NCBI GenBank assembly: GCA_903813345.2
Contig: CAIIXF020000012.1
Coordinates: 7,029,615 to 7,093,614 of the forward strand
DNA from: Owenia fusiformis
Taxonomy: Eukaryota; Annelida; Polychaeta; Sabellida; Oweniidae
DNA length: 64,000 bases
Reading direction: 5' to 3'
The translations under genes and the position numbers were made by a program. This document shows positions 23,576 to 33,749 of this stretch, piece by piece; the first letter of the stretch is position 1, and each line of letters begins with the position of its first letter. Below the pieces are notes generated by a model. That model searched no databases and was not told the origin of the DNA. It saw only the letters and a program-made list of their open reading frames with translations.

Positions 23576-23839
23576 AGTCATATTCGCATTCATTTTACCA
23601 GTGCAAGTTGTCTACATGTATGCTTCCCAATATGATTGATATAGATCTCATGGAATGACTTAGTCATGATGATCAAGTTGTTATTTTGGGGGATTTTAAC
23701 ATGAAATCAATTAAGCATGACTGTGACAACTAAAACAAACTTTGGAAGATCATATCTGAACCAACAACAAAGGACTCATCTCTTATTGATCTCATATTTT
23801 CAAAATCAATAATTTTGTTTGAAAATCAAGATATTAAAT

Positions 23840-23932
23840 TGATAGCTGTCATTATCTACTAATCATGTACACGTGTTTTTGGACGGTATTCCTGTACAGC
23901 TTCCATTGAGAACAAGCTGGCAACATTGGCTA
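23840..23932 (+). repeat. dispersed repeat D, copy 1
   Basis: Similar to 32218-32330: both contain TCATGTACA(C/A)GTGTTT, a GGAC word, ATTCCTGT(A/G)CAGCTTC and ATTGAGAACA(A/G)GCTGGCAA. This piece of an unidentified dispersed element sits directly before a 30-bp minisatellite. Confidence 0.65.
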
Positions 23933-23940
23933 ATTCAAAA

Positions 23941-24025
23941 TGGATGCAGTAAAAAAACAAACGCCAATTTTGGATGCGGTAAAAAAACAAACGCCAATTT
24001 TGGATGCGGTAAAAAACCGAACGTT
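23941..24025 (+). repeat. 30-bp minisatellite, ~2.8 units
   Basis: Three consecutive copies of a 30-bp unit beginning TGGATGCGGT and ending ACGCCAATTT. The last is truncated. In one frame the repeat would encode GCGKKTNANF, but the surroundings give no support for translation. Confidence 0.85.
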
Positions 24026-24179
24026 CTGGGTGTTACGTTTGCCCTTGCTTTAACTATGTATTCTCATATTATTGTAGTCCATGTATTCCTATAGTTTGTG
24101 GCTAGTTGTTTAGTTAGTGTCATGCGTTTATACCGTGTCAATAAATTGTCAATAAAAGAAATATAAATGATGATTTCAG

Positions 24180-24653
24180 GTTCTTGTGGGCGAATCGGGT
24201 CGTGGTAGAACAACTCTCAACATATGCGCGGCATTGATTGGCGAGTGAGTAACTAAATGCACATCTAACGATATTTCATTTTGAATTAATTACAAATATT
24301 ACAACTAATAAAAATTTGCAATGTAACCACATGATAATGTATTTATTTTTTCAAGTTTTGTAAACATGGAAAGGGTTGTTATATTAAGACTAAAATTACA
24401 AGTTTGATTCATGTTTATCCTATGGCCAGTAGATGCCCAGTTTTTACTAATGGACATAACATTTTTATCAGAATTATAATTACTATAAATAATGCAAATA
24501 TTGCAGGGAATGACACAGATTTGATTAGGAATAACAATAGGGCGAGCCTCATTCAACATTCCACCAAGTCCAGCATGCCTGTGTTAATTGAGGATGTCAA
24601 GGACCTGAACCAGTTGAAAGAAGGTTTCGTAGGTTTCACTGGCGCGACAAAAC
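24180..24653 (+). CDS. P-loop ATPase fragment, two phase-matched exons
   Basis: Exon 1 (24180-24244) lies between a TGATTTCAG acceptor and a GTGAGT donor. It encodes VLVGESGRGRTTLNICAALI, a Walker A loop of the G-x-S-G-x-G-x-T-T kind in which the usual Lys is Arg. Exon 2 starts at 24541 after AACAATAG. The one base needed to complete the split codon is present, giving SLIQHSTKSSMPVLIEDVKD, where VLIED has the form of a Walker B strand. The intron is 296 bases. Coding fades at about 24650, where a Gypsy remnant abuts. The order Walker A, short helix, S/T-K-x-S-M-P-V and a Walker B acid suggests an SF3-like or AAA-type ATPase exon pair from a larger host or transposon gene. The exact family is not certain. 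Confidence 0.55.
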
Positions 24654-24659
24654 TGTCAC

Positions 24660-24782
24660 AAATAAATAATAATAAATGTCGAAATTCCGGGGCCAGATGT
24701 TGATGAACCTGTCCAGGTTACAGGAAAAAGGGGCAGGGAACGCAAGAAACCCGGGTGGCTAGATGAGTATGAGACCTATTAG
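24660..24782 (+). pseudogene. second Ty3/Gypsy pol 3' end
   Basis: The frame ending at TAG 24780 reads DVDEPVQVTGKRGRERKKPG followed by WLDEYETY. This R-x-R-x-x-P-x-W-L terminus is shared with the Gypsy tail at 19567. Only this last part of integrase survives. A spliced 3' exon follows at 24960, as in the first copy. Confidence 0.65.
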
Positions 24783-24959
24783 GGTCACTTGGGAGGAGAG
24801 TCAGGTGGAATAATCTAGATATATATTTATAATTATTATTGATTATATTAACCACCATTGTATGGTGCCTTTAGAGCTGCTCGCGGCTCAGGGGTAAAAG
24901 TTAGCCCAGGAGGGGAGAGAAAGGCAAGAATACCCATAAATGTTTTTGTTTTCTTTCAG

Positions 24960-25229
24960 GACTGTAGGGAACAGATCCCGCCACCTTCCGGGTGGAACAG
25001 GGGACGTGCCTATTTTTGTTGGCAGGCGTTTGAATCGCAGGAAGCATTAGAAGTCCATATAGCTTGTGCCCACAGAGAGACTGAATTATGTGGAGTGTGG
25101 GGTTGTAGGCCTAAGTATTGTCGCATGCGTTATCTCCCAACTGAGAGGCGGAGCCACCAAGTAAAAGGCCCAAGAGGGTGCTGCGAGCCATTACTATTTC
25201 CCACCCTGCAACTGGACAAGTATGTCTGA
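24960..25229 (+). CDS. Gypsy-associated 3' exon with C2H2-like finger
   Basis: A strong pyrimidine-tract acceptor (TTTTCTTTCAG) ends at 24959, 177 bases after the integrase stop. The frame contains AYFCWQAFESQEALEVHIAC followed by AH: one Cys is clear, but its partner is missing where a standard C2H2 finger would have C-x2-C. Two more Cys clusters follow (CGVWGCRPKYC, GCCEPL), and the frame stops at TGA 25227. As at 19605 and 31877, the exon sits 3' of a retroelement pol end. Probably a spliced accessory ORF of this Gypsy lineage. Confidence 0.5.
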   Translation, partial: DCREQIPPPSGWNRGRAYFCWQAFESQEALEVHIACAHRETELCGVWGCRPKYCRMRYLPTERRSHQVKGPRGCCEPLLFPTLQLDKYV

Positions 25230-27039
25230 CAGGGATGTCTGGATAGCAAGGAGGCCGATCAAGGGGATGGATCAGGTCAGGACAAGGCCTGGTCCATCGG
25301 GTCCCCAGAGCCCCTAGGCTTTTCCTTTGAATAGGTGGTTGATGGCAACCTGAAGTGGACCATCTTTAGACTTTAAATTATGGAAGAAACCAGACATTAT
25401 TTTGGACTTTTGATAACGATTGATTTAAAACTATACCCTTTTGAACTTCAGTCAGGGAGCACTCTGCGTGGATTGTTAGAAATAGTAGTGAAATAATCAT
25501 CCCGCTGTCAAAATCCATAATTGTTTACAATTTACGTGTAGCCGCTAGAGTGAAAAAGCAAGTAATTTCTTTGAAGAGTTCAAGAAAGAGAGTTAATTGT
25601 CTAATTAGCCAATAACTTTTGAGTGTTGCGGTTTATTTGTAATTGAGCTATCACTTTAACAGGATAATCGTATCAGCTATTTACAACCCGAGAACATTAT
25701 ATCAAAATAAGTGCGTAGGCCCGACATTAGTAGAGGGTATTTGTTTTCCTTAGTCAGGCTAGTTTACAGCTCATATTTGCCATTGTGAAATTTATGAGGC
25801 ATGCCTCTTTGTACTTGTTGAGAGTTTTTATTATCACTAAGGGATTGTTTTATAAGAACTATAATATATGAGAATCAGGTTTCTAAATTCGAGGTGAAAA
25901 CAGTTATAGTTGTCATTTAAGGATCTGGATACCATTTGTTTTGGATTTGGAGGTCTAAGGGTGTTCGAAAAGGAATTTATGAAACGTAACCTGAGGGGTG
26001 GAGCAGGGTATTGTTGTTAGTAACATAAGGTTTAGATCCCTAGAGGTTAATTACCTTTATTGTTTAGAGTTTTGTTGGGAACAATCCTTTCGCACTTTAG
26101 GTTTAGAATAAATCAAGTTTGCTAGTCGTGGGCATTATCGAGTCCTGTTAGGCTTCTAGCTTTATTCGAAGTGACAAGGCATTTAATACTTTCAGGCATT
26201 TATAAAGGGCGTAAAAGACAATACAGTTAGAGAGCTTACTATTTCGAGTTCAAGTTGACCTCATGTACTATAGTGTATGTTCTACATCAGTAGTATAGAA
26301 AGTATCCATTTGAAACACATAATAGAATATAGAATTCTTGTTTGTATTAAATTATAAATTTTATAAAAATCAATCTGAGCAGTTATTCATAGATAACTGA
26401 AAGGCATTTGATTGCATGCACATTACATATTTATTCATATAAAGTTTAATCGAATAAAATTAATTATAGATATACATTACCATCTTATAGTAAGTATCTT
26501 CAGGCTTGATGGCCCTAGTTGTTGTTTTAGCACATTATTGTTGTTGCACATTTATTTAATCCGTATAAATCTGGTGTGTAGCTTTACCCTGACTCTCTCA
26601 TCTTGAGAGACTGACTTCCCGTACCCTTTACTTAATTTTAGTTATAATCTTTAGAATACGAGCTCTATTATCTATTTCCTGTCACGTTTATCAAATCTCG
26701 CATTTCCCGAGATCAGTATTCTATATTTAGCATTGACTTGAGCTAGTATTCTATATGTACAATTGACGATATAGATAATGGTCATAATTGCAGCAAGGAC
26801 GTCAATAGGGTATACAATAAGATCTGTGAATTTAAGCATAAATGAAGTGCTTTGAAAAAGGATGATTATGGTCAATTGATTAAATGTTGTTGTTATCGAA
26901 GAAAAATACCACTTTTTAATTCATTGCAGATCCAGTTTTTCAGTCCATTTGCAATAAACGTTTCAAGAACTTTTTGATCGTGGGTTTTATTGATTTGAAT
27001 GAGTGCCAATTATTTTTTATTTATTTTCAATTTTGAAAA
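25230..27039. other. 1.8 kb non-coding, possible Gypsy 3' UTR/LTR
   Basis: No coding frame of note. It follows the Gypsy 3' exon and has polyadenylation-type AATAAA words (for example near 26951). It could contain the element's 3' LTR, but I could not find a second copy or clear TG...CA ends, so no boundary is given. Confidence 0.35.
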
Positions 27040-27225
27040 CTACGCATTTGCTTCTGCCTGCTGTCTACGTACATTGTTCGTACGCCACTGCTCTAGATGG
27101 TTCCAGTTTATATCTTCCCCGCCCATGTGGCCATTCGACCAGGAATAACATCCATGGTCCGATTTCCTAAAGCGATAATCTATATATGCACTGAATACTA
27201 GAATGTATAGTATATTTTTTTCCAA
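27040..27225 (-). CDS. possible C-terminal exon, unrecognised
   Basis: The minus-strand frame ends WSNGHMGGEDINWNHLEQWR and then a basic/Ala-rich tail (VRRQQAEANA) before a stop. The Trp-rich, balanced composition of the last 35 residues looks like real protein, while the first 25 residues are low-complexity and may be intron read-through. I cannot place the family. No convincing acceptor was identified. Confidence 0.3.
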   Translation of the reverse strand: MEKNILYILVFSAYIDYRFRKSDHGCYSWSNGHMGGEDINWNHLEQWRTNNVRRQQAEANA

Positions 27226-27631
27226 ATAGTTCGTACAATTATGTCAAAATGTTCAAAATAAAAATAATTAGTACAATGATGTCAAAATGTTCACCCTGAA
27301 TGTAATCCTTGATCCGCCCCTGTTGTATCCTAGGAACAATACAATAGAATTTAAAAGAGTGTCCAATCTTCATTGTATATTTTGCCAGCAAGATGGAAGC
27401 TGTGTATCAAGATTATTTTGGTCAGTACTTATAATATTGATGTTTGGGAGTAAACAGTTAAACACCGGTGCAGCTTTCAAATGTCTGATAGGATACTAAT
27501 CACATCTAGGTTGGGGGGCGGATTAGACAAGAAGTGAAAACTAAAATAGCTAAAAAAAGAAAAAAAAATTGAATCAACATGTAGCCATTCTGGAATTTGA
27601 AACACACAAATTTCTCAATCCTTAACCCTCA

Positions 27632-27892
27632 ACATCCACCAATCAAACAGATGATCATATGATTAAATCTGATGATGAACTAGATTCCCTTGACTTATCA
27701 GAATACTCTCAAACAACTCCTACAAAAAGTCCCCAGCCATTAACATCCACCAATCAAACAAATGACCATATGATTCTATCAGATGATGACTTAGATTCCC
27801 TAGACATATCAAAATACCCTCAAACCATTAGAAAAAGTCCCCAACCCTCAACATCCAAACAACATACTCCAAGTAAATATTCCCACAACTAA
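27632..27892 (+). CDS. acidic tandem-repeat ORF fragment
   Basis: The frame encodes two full and one partial copies of a ~39-residue repeat. Each has TSTNQTNDHM, an acidic SDDELDSLDLSEY-type core, then Q-T with basic/Pro residues (TKSPQP). It ends at TAA 27890. The repeated D-S-L-D motifs resemble acidic short linear motifs, or low-complexity regions of transposon or nuclear proteins. The start is uncertain because the frame is open upstream of the first ATG (27659) to a stop near 27620. Unknown function. Confidence 0.4.
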   Translation, partial: TSTNQTDDHMIKSDDELDSLDLSEYSQTTPTKSPQPLTSTNQTNDHMILSDDDLDSLDISKYPQTIRKSPQPSTSKQHTPSKYSHN

Positions 27893-28020
27893 GACTTTTA
27901 CAGTTAATAACTAGATTCTATTCCAACTACCATAGTGTTGAGCAGTGTTTTTCCGAAGAGAATTCTCTCTAACCAAAAAATAAAATTTCTAGATGATAAG
28001 GTATTATTATTATTATATAA

Positions 28021-28163
28021 AAACCATCAACATAAGTTGAGAACCAGGATGCAATCAATATAATTATCGTCCTAGAGTAGGATTAATCCTGAACATTAAA
28101 TAAACATGGAACACTACTACTTATTTTGTGTTAAATCATTTATACGGAATTAACATCCCGCAA
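28021..28163 (+). repeat. dispersed repeat E, copy 1 (~143 bp)
   Basis: Recurs at 29096-29237 with a few indels. It contains CATCAACATAAGTTGAGAAC and ends TTAACATCCCGCAA. Non-coding. The two copies flank about 0.9 kb of unremarkable DNA. Confidence 0.8.
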
Positions 28164-29095
28164 CACAAATAAATCATAATACAACATGATATAACATGTC
28201 TACCTTAACATAATATAACATATGTCCCTCAGGTAGAAATGCATATCTACCTCTGGATAAACCCCATATCAAAAACCTCCCAGAAGAAATAACCCTTATT
28301 TATCTTTTTTTTGGGGGGGGGGTGTCACATTAAATCTGCTTTTCTACATTATGGATGAATTGTGGTTCTGATTGTTATCTTTTTTTATTCAAAATGTCTT
28401 ATTTTTGTCAGGAAGATGACACATTTAAACTGCATTTTCACAATATGAATTAAATACTTCTTGAAAAAATGCAATATCTTTAACTTATTATTAATAGATT
28501 CTCTTCTTCCCATTTTGTCACATTTACTGCTTTACTCCAATAAAAGGGGGATGTTGAACTCCAGATGAATGTCTTCCTAATAAGATTGATGATTATTATT
28601 ACTATATTTTTGGGTAGAGTAGTCCAGACCTCTCAAGTTACAGTGATGTAGAGGGGAATACATTTGATATGAGTGCACCAAGGGTAGTTAAAATACAGAC
28701 AAACATTCATGATCCCAAACTCCAGAACATCATGTCAGACCAGTTGATCAGCTGACTTTAAATGACCCAGTTATTGCAACAGATTGGAAGATTGGTAAGT
28801 TCTAAACTATTTAGTTGATAACTTTATGTTATGACTGTACCGTATTTACAGAGAACCTCATTAGTGAAATTTAAGCTGTAAATAAAAATTGGGAGTCATC
28901 GAATGCTAGTCAACCATCAGAATGTTGAACATGTGCTGAACTGCTGAACACAGCTTATAGATGCAAAGTACAAGGAAAAAGTACATTGCATCTGGAAAGA
29001 AACTAAGATTCAATAAATTAAATTACAGTTCAACAGACAGCTCTGCATCATTTGAATATAGTTTTTATAGGCGGAGACCTGCATATATATAAAAA
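28164..29095. other. spacer between repeat E copies, no gene seen
   Basis: AT-rich, with a G-run at 28313-28322 and no coherent coding. If the flanking repeats are terminal repeats, this would be an internally deleted element, but no element-type coding is visible. Confidence 0.4.
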
Positions 29096-29237
29096 AACAT
29101 CAACATAAGTTGAGAACCAGGATGCAATCAATATAATAATTATCGTCGTAGAGTAGGATTAATCCTGAACATTAAATAAACAAGGAACACTACTTATTTT
29201 GTGTTAAATCATTTATACGAAATTAACATCCCGCAAT
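29096..29237 (+). repeat. dispersed repeat E, copy 2
   Basis: Second copy of the 28021-28163 sequence in the same orientation. Confidence 0.8.
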
Positions 29238-29515
29238 CTTTTAGCAATATGTGTTCATATAGATCGTAACAGGTGTCTAGAAAGACATGGTAAGTTTATA
29301 TTTAAGACATTTTATGTACTTTTGCTGTAATTTGGTATTTTAAAAGTCACATGACATTTTAAGCCAATCAGGGGCCTTTACTTTCATATTTAAATCTTCA
29401 GACATTCAAACATATTGCAGGACAGTAGGTATGCCTTCAACTTCTCTGCTTTTCTTTTACTCTCCCAGTGTCAGATTTAGTTTCACGTTGTTGTCAAACT
29501 ATCACTGAACTCCGG

Positions 29516-29850
29516 CACATTGGGCATTCAGCCAATAGCATGGTTTGAGTTGGAATAAATGGTTGACAAAGACGTGCTAAAGAATGTATATTCTGGCCTA
29601 GCATTCAAGCTGAAATAAAGCAATTTGTCTCTGAATGCTATATCTGTAGAGAATTTGAGACATCAAAGACAAATGAAAAGCTGATATACCCATGATATAC
29701 CTGATCGACTTTGGCAAGATGTTGGTACTGATTTGTTTGAGTTTGAAAACAAAGAATACTTAGTGATAGTTGACTATTAAAGTGGTGTTTTTGTACTTGA
29801 CTACATACTTGACAGGAAATCATCTACTGTGATCAGAAAACTCAAAGCAA
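29516..29850 (+). pseudogene. Ty3/Gypsy integrase fragment (zinc finger and core start)
   Basis: In one frame from 29516 it reads HIGHSANSMV, then (after stops) RRAKECIFWPSIQAEIKQFV and SECYIC: the H-x2-H...C-x2-C integrase zinc finger with the usual R-A-x-x-x-x-x-W-P spacing. After two stops and a frameshift near 29690 it resumes as DIPDRLWQDVGTDLFEFENK, EYLVIVDY and a stop, then SGVFVLDY. This is the start of the catalytic core, with the first Asp in VGTDLF and the second in VDY. At least four disabling changes make it a dead fragment. The rest of pol is missing on both sides. Confidence 0.75.
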
Positions 29851-30007
29851 ACGTTTCCAACAGAAACTTTGGAATGTATTGCAATTGGACCGTTTGAATC
29901 GGACAAAGCAAGGTGCTAAAATAATCTGTTCACAACAGTGAAAAGAGCGGTGAGTTTTATGAAGTAAACTTTTTCAACCTACAGAACTAACAAATAATTA
30001 ACTTATT

Positions 30008-30630
30008 ATGGAAAAATTGCTAATTTTCCACCATTCTTTGATACATTGGCTAGATGAGTTTCAAAAGGCACATATGAACAATTTAGAACTTAATTCTTGC
30101 GAATTTGAAATAAATTATGTCGGAATTAGAGGCGGTCAATTCAAATGGCACGAGAAGATGGACAAGAAGTATCAGGAAAAAGTCTGTTTTCATATTTAAC
30201 TGAAGCGGTTTATGATTTCAAGCCTACGATGGTTTTTCAATTAGGTGGAAATGACCTTGATGTCAAAATTTCAGATTCTGATCAAGTTGTAACGGCAATA
30301 TTTAGTTTTGTTAACTATTTGATTTTCGGCATGGATATACAGACAGTTGTCATCGGACATGTATTTCGCCGTTTGAAGCCTTGTTATATGCATTATAATG
30401 CTAAGATTGAAGCTGTAAATAATACATTGACTGCAAAAGCATCTTCGTGCAACAACATATACATTATGCCCAATAAAGGGTTTAAAGATGAAGCCGAGGC
30501 GAAACATTACAGAGACGGGATACATTTGTCTCACAGTGGCAATGTTTGCTTTGCTAACAAAATTCACAGAAAAGTAGTGTTCGCAAGAGATCATTCTTAC
30601 GCAGTATGTAAACATTATTTTGTTCTGTAG
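30008..30630 (+). pseudogene. SGNH/GDSL-hydrolase-like ORF with frameshift
   Basis: Two overlapping frames form one protein-like unit. The first (30008-30199) has LLIFHHSLIHWLDEFQKAH and GIRGGQF. The second (from 30145) has FKPTMVFQLGGNDLD and, near the end, HYRDGIHLSHSGN. GGND is the Gly/Asn block III and DGIH the Asp-x-x-His block V of SGNH hydrolases. The nucleophile block, normally G-D/H-S, here reads HHSLIHWL, so the Ser is in place but the Gly is lost. A frameshift lies between about 30145 and 30195. Such SGNH-like ORFs are often carried by invertebrate retroelements. A relative is at 41229-41740. Fold call fairly firm, activity doubtful. Confidence 0.65.
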
Positions 30631-30922
30631 GTTCCAAAGATGTATTTCGATATGATTTTTTTCAATTTTGTACTAATGCTATTTTAAGTTTTTAAAAGTT
30701 TTCAACAGTCTTAAATCATAAATATGTTTATGTATTAATACAATCAGATACATAACATTTTTGCCATTCAACCCTTGTAAGGGTTCAATGTGATATTTGA
30801 GAAATGATAAACGTTTTGCAGTTATATTACCTCTTCATTTCACAGTAACCTTTCTGGCCAATTGTTATATTTGCAAATATGTTTGTTACTTGATTATTGT
30901 ATCATAAAAACATTGTATACAC

Positions 30923-31455
30923 ATTTATGAAGCAGATTCAGGATGCATTACCATTGCACTTTATCATGCTCAGTTCTGTCGTTTTGCCTATTTTGGTTTA
31001 ATTTAAAAATATTTTGTAATTTGCAATTACTTAATTCTGTTTTCAGTAAATACGTTTTATGAGTATTTATGAAACAGATTCAGGACACGTTGCCATTGCA
31101 CTCTATTCTGGCCGTAATTGTCATGTTGCCATTTTATTGGCTTAATTCAAAATATTTTTCAATTTGCAATTACTGTATTCTGTTTTCAGTAAATACATTT
31201 TATGAGTATTTATGAAACAGATTCATGATACATTGCCATTGCACTCTATTCTGGCCGTAATTGTCATGTTGCCATTTTATTGGCTTAATTTAAAATACTT
31301 TGTAATTTGAAATTACTGTATTCTGTTTTCAGTAAATACATTTGTGAGCATTTATGAAACAGATAATGACACATTGCCATTACACTCTATTCTGGCCGTT
31401 GTTGTCATGTTGTCATTTTAATGGCTTATTTTAAAGTATTATAATAGATACGTTT
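30923..31455 (+). repeat. ~140-bp tandem repeat, about 3.8 units
   Basis: Consecutive units each contain ATTTATGAAACAGATTCA, CATTGCCATTGCACTCTATT, and TTCTGTTTTCAGTAAATAC. They begin near 30923, 31062, 31203 and 31340. The unit includes a TTTTCAG|TA word resembling a splice acceptor, so the satellite may derive from an intron or LTR end. Non-coding. Confidence 0.85.
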
Positions 31456-31539
31456 TATGAATAAAACATATTCATGACTATATTTTTGTCTCTAATTTAT
31501 TCAAATTTTTTTAGGTTACACCATTATTTTTACTTCCAG

Positions 31540-31764
31540 GAAGGCCATGCCAAAGGCAAAGGAAAAAAGAGTAAAAACACCGGGGCAACAGGTAGAAAAA
31601 GGAAAAACCTTGACGGCGAAACTGATCCAGAATCAATGAACAGAAAGTTTAAGTACCAACATCTTAAGAATCATCCAGATAAACTGTTGACCACCCTCAC
31701 AAAAAATCATACTTTCATCAAAGAATGTATGATTAGAATGCAAAAGACAGAACCAGCAGGCTGA
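31540..31764 (+). CDS. basic exon upstream of a zinc-finger exon
   Basis: Acceptor TTACTTCCAG ends at 31539. The frame starts with a Gly/Lys-rich basic patch (EGHAKGKGKKSKNTGATGRK) and continues with ESMNRKFKYQHLKNHPDKLL to TGA 31762. The basic start looks like a nuclear-localisation or nucleic-acid-binding tail. Part of this exon (around ESMNRKF) has been amplified several times at 32.4-32.9 kb. Family not recognised. It may belong to the same element as the C2H2 exon 113 bases downstream. Confidence 0.4.
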   Translation, partial: EGHAKGKGKKSKNTGATGRKRKNLDGETDPESMNRKFKYQHLKNHPDKLLTTLTKNHTFIKECMIRMQKTEPAG

Positions 31765-31876
31765 TGATTCCTGGGAAGTGAAGAGCAGACCTTATATTCG
31801 ATGGCGTTTCAGTAACTTTATCCCCTGTATGTCATAGCTCAATCTTCATATCTAATCCCTCCTTTTGTCATTCCAG

Positions 31877-32161
31877 ATGCCCAGACCGGAACACAGCCAC
31901 CGCCTTGGGTGCAAGACCTCGGTTTATTGCAAAGAGTGCGGAAGATATTTTAATCATCTGGGTCTGTTACAACACCACATGGCAAAGAGACACCCAAAGC
32001 GACACAACCCTGAGGGAAACCGTTGCAAGAAGGATGGCTGTGGAAATTTTTTTCATTCATGTTTGTCAATAATTGCTAAAGGCTTAGTAAGCCCATTTGA
32101 TATCCATAAATACACCATGAATTATGTTATATCATCATATGATCCATGTTATCAAGACTGA
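31877..32161 (+). CDS. C2H2 zinc-finger exon
   Basis: A TTGTCATTCCAG acceptor ends at 31876. The frame contains SVYCKECGRYFNHLGLLQHH followed by MAKRH. That is a good C2H2 finger: C-x2-C, then Phe and Leu at the core positions, then the His pair. A second Cys pair (CKKDGC) follows with F-H-x-C. The stop is TGA at 32159. It is the clearest of three similar acceptor-plus-finger exons here (19605, 24960), the other two lying right after Gypsy pol ends. It is probably the 3' accessory ORF of a related retroelement. Confidence 0.6.
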   Translation: MPRPEHSHRLGCKTSVYCKECGRYFNHLGLLQHHMAKRHPKRHNPEGNRCKKDGCGNFFHSCLSIIAKGLVSPFDIHKYTMNYVISSYDPCYQD

Positions 32162-32217
32162 TGATGAAATAATTACAATCATATGTCAACACCAACTTGT
32201 AAAGCCTCCAAATATTA

Positions 32218-32330
32218 ACTTTATAGCTGCCATCATCTACTGATCATGTACAAGTGTTTCTGGACTTAGGCACTACTGTATTCCTGTGCAGCTTCAATTG
32301 AGAACAGGCTGGCAAGATCTTACAGCACAA
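32218..32330 (+). repeat. dispersed repeat D, copy 2
   Basis: Diverged copy of 23840-23932 in the same orientation, with a short insertion near GGCACTACTG. Confidence 0.65.
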
Positions 32331-32407
32331 GATGGAGACCTCAATGGCAAACTACAAGCTATAGCCATGTATTTAGAGATGGACAATGTGCTACCAGATT
32401 GACAATT

Positions 32408-32925
32408 CTAATGAATCGATGAACAGAAAGTTTAAGTTCCAACATCTAAAGAATCATCCAGACAGACAATTTCAATGTTATAACAAATAATGGGACTGAA
32501 TCAATGAACAAAAGTTTAAGTACCAACATCTAAAGAATCATCAGACTGACAATTTTATTTTATTTAGAGATGGACCATGTGCCACCAGACTGACAATTTT
32601 AATGTCATGATAACAACAAATAATGGAACTGAATCAATGAACAGAAAGTTTAAGTACCAACATCTAAAGAATCATCCAGACAGACAATTTCAATGTTATA
32701 ACAAATAATGGGACTGAATCAATGAACAAAAGTTTAAGTACCAACATCTAAAGAATCATCCAGACTGACAATTTTAATGTTATAACAAATAATGGGACTG
32801 AATCAATGAACAAAAAGTTAAAGTACCAACATCTTAAGAATCACCCAGATAAACTGTTGACCACCCTCATAAAAATCATACTTTCAACAACGAATGTATG
32901 ATTAGAATGCAAAAGACAGAATCTA
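32408..32925 (+). repeat. irregular tandem copies of part of the 31540 exon
   Basis: The words GAATCAATGAACA(G)AAAG and AAGTACCAACATCTAAAGAA recur about five times at spacings of roughly 85-130 bases, joined by GACAATTTT/CAATGT and AATAATGGGACT linkers. The last copy runs on to the end of the exon sequence (MQKTE region). Frames are not kept, so this is a repeat of exon DNA and not a repeat protein. Confidence 0.8.
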
Positions 32926-33164
32926 TTTGAGAAGTTGTTCTGGAAGAAAGTAACAACAGGCTCTTCCATGTGAACTCATTTTCAGATCTAAAGTGTTTGG
33001 AAAAATAATCATGGCAATGCTGTCAACATTTTTCATTCGTGTTTGTCAATAATGGCTAAAAACTTAGTATGCCCAATTGATATCTATAAATACACCTAAG
33101 AATTATGTCATATCATCATATGATCCTTGTTATCAAGATTTTGTGCTGTTAATACAATTAAATG

Positions 33165-33702
33165 TAATTATAGTAGACTTGCCTCATAATAAAAAAGAAA
33201 TTACTTAAATAGCATTATGTATAGTTAGTTATCACAATACAATAAAAGCTATGTTTGAGAGTAAACAACTTTTGAGGTATGCAGCTTGTCTGCTCCTCAT
33301 GCCTACTCAGGTGGGAAACAGAGGATATATGCCTGGGGCTTGGATTCATCACCGAAGCAAATTGTCATTAATTCTAGATTCCAATAATAACATGCACAAC
33401 AATACAATAGGAAAAACAAAATAAGAATTGGTGATGTTTGAATTCCGTAAGAGCCTGAATTCTTCTGACAACCCACATGTCTATTCCTCGTGCCTACTTA
33501 GGTGGGAAAGAGGCTCAGATTTCAGAGTCCAACTTTATAACTACCATTTGAAGATACATTGAGGTTGTTTGTAATGGGAGGATTTATTATAACTAACCCT
33601 AATAGTGGCTTAGGATAACAGAACAAATTGGGGGGCAGTGTAACAGAAATTTACTATTTCTGGTTCTTAAGAGTTATTTTTAATGATAAATTTTCACAGA
33701 AT
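33165..33702. other. intergenic, minor direct repeat
   Basis: No gene seen. A ~36-base word with CCTACT(C/T)AGGTGGGAAA occurs twice, near 33287 and 33478. Confidence 0.4.
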
Positions 33703-33749
33703 GTTGACTTAATTTACAAATGTGGCGGAGCAGGTCATTTTTACAGAAA
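33703..33749 (+). repeat. left flanking direct repeat of the polymerase array
   Basis: TGTGGCGGAGCAGGTCATTT and its surroundings match 38416-38463 at most positions. The pair brackets the polymerase tandem array and its 0.6 kb tail. It may mark the insertion or recombination point. Confidence 0.7.

Noticed and set aside
23941-24025. CRISPR-like array
   Set aside because: The three 30-bp units are directly adjacent without spacers. It is a minisatellite in a eukaryotic context.
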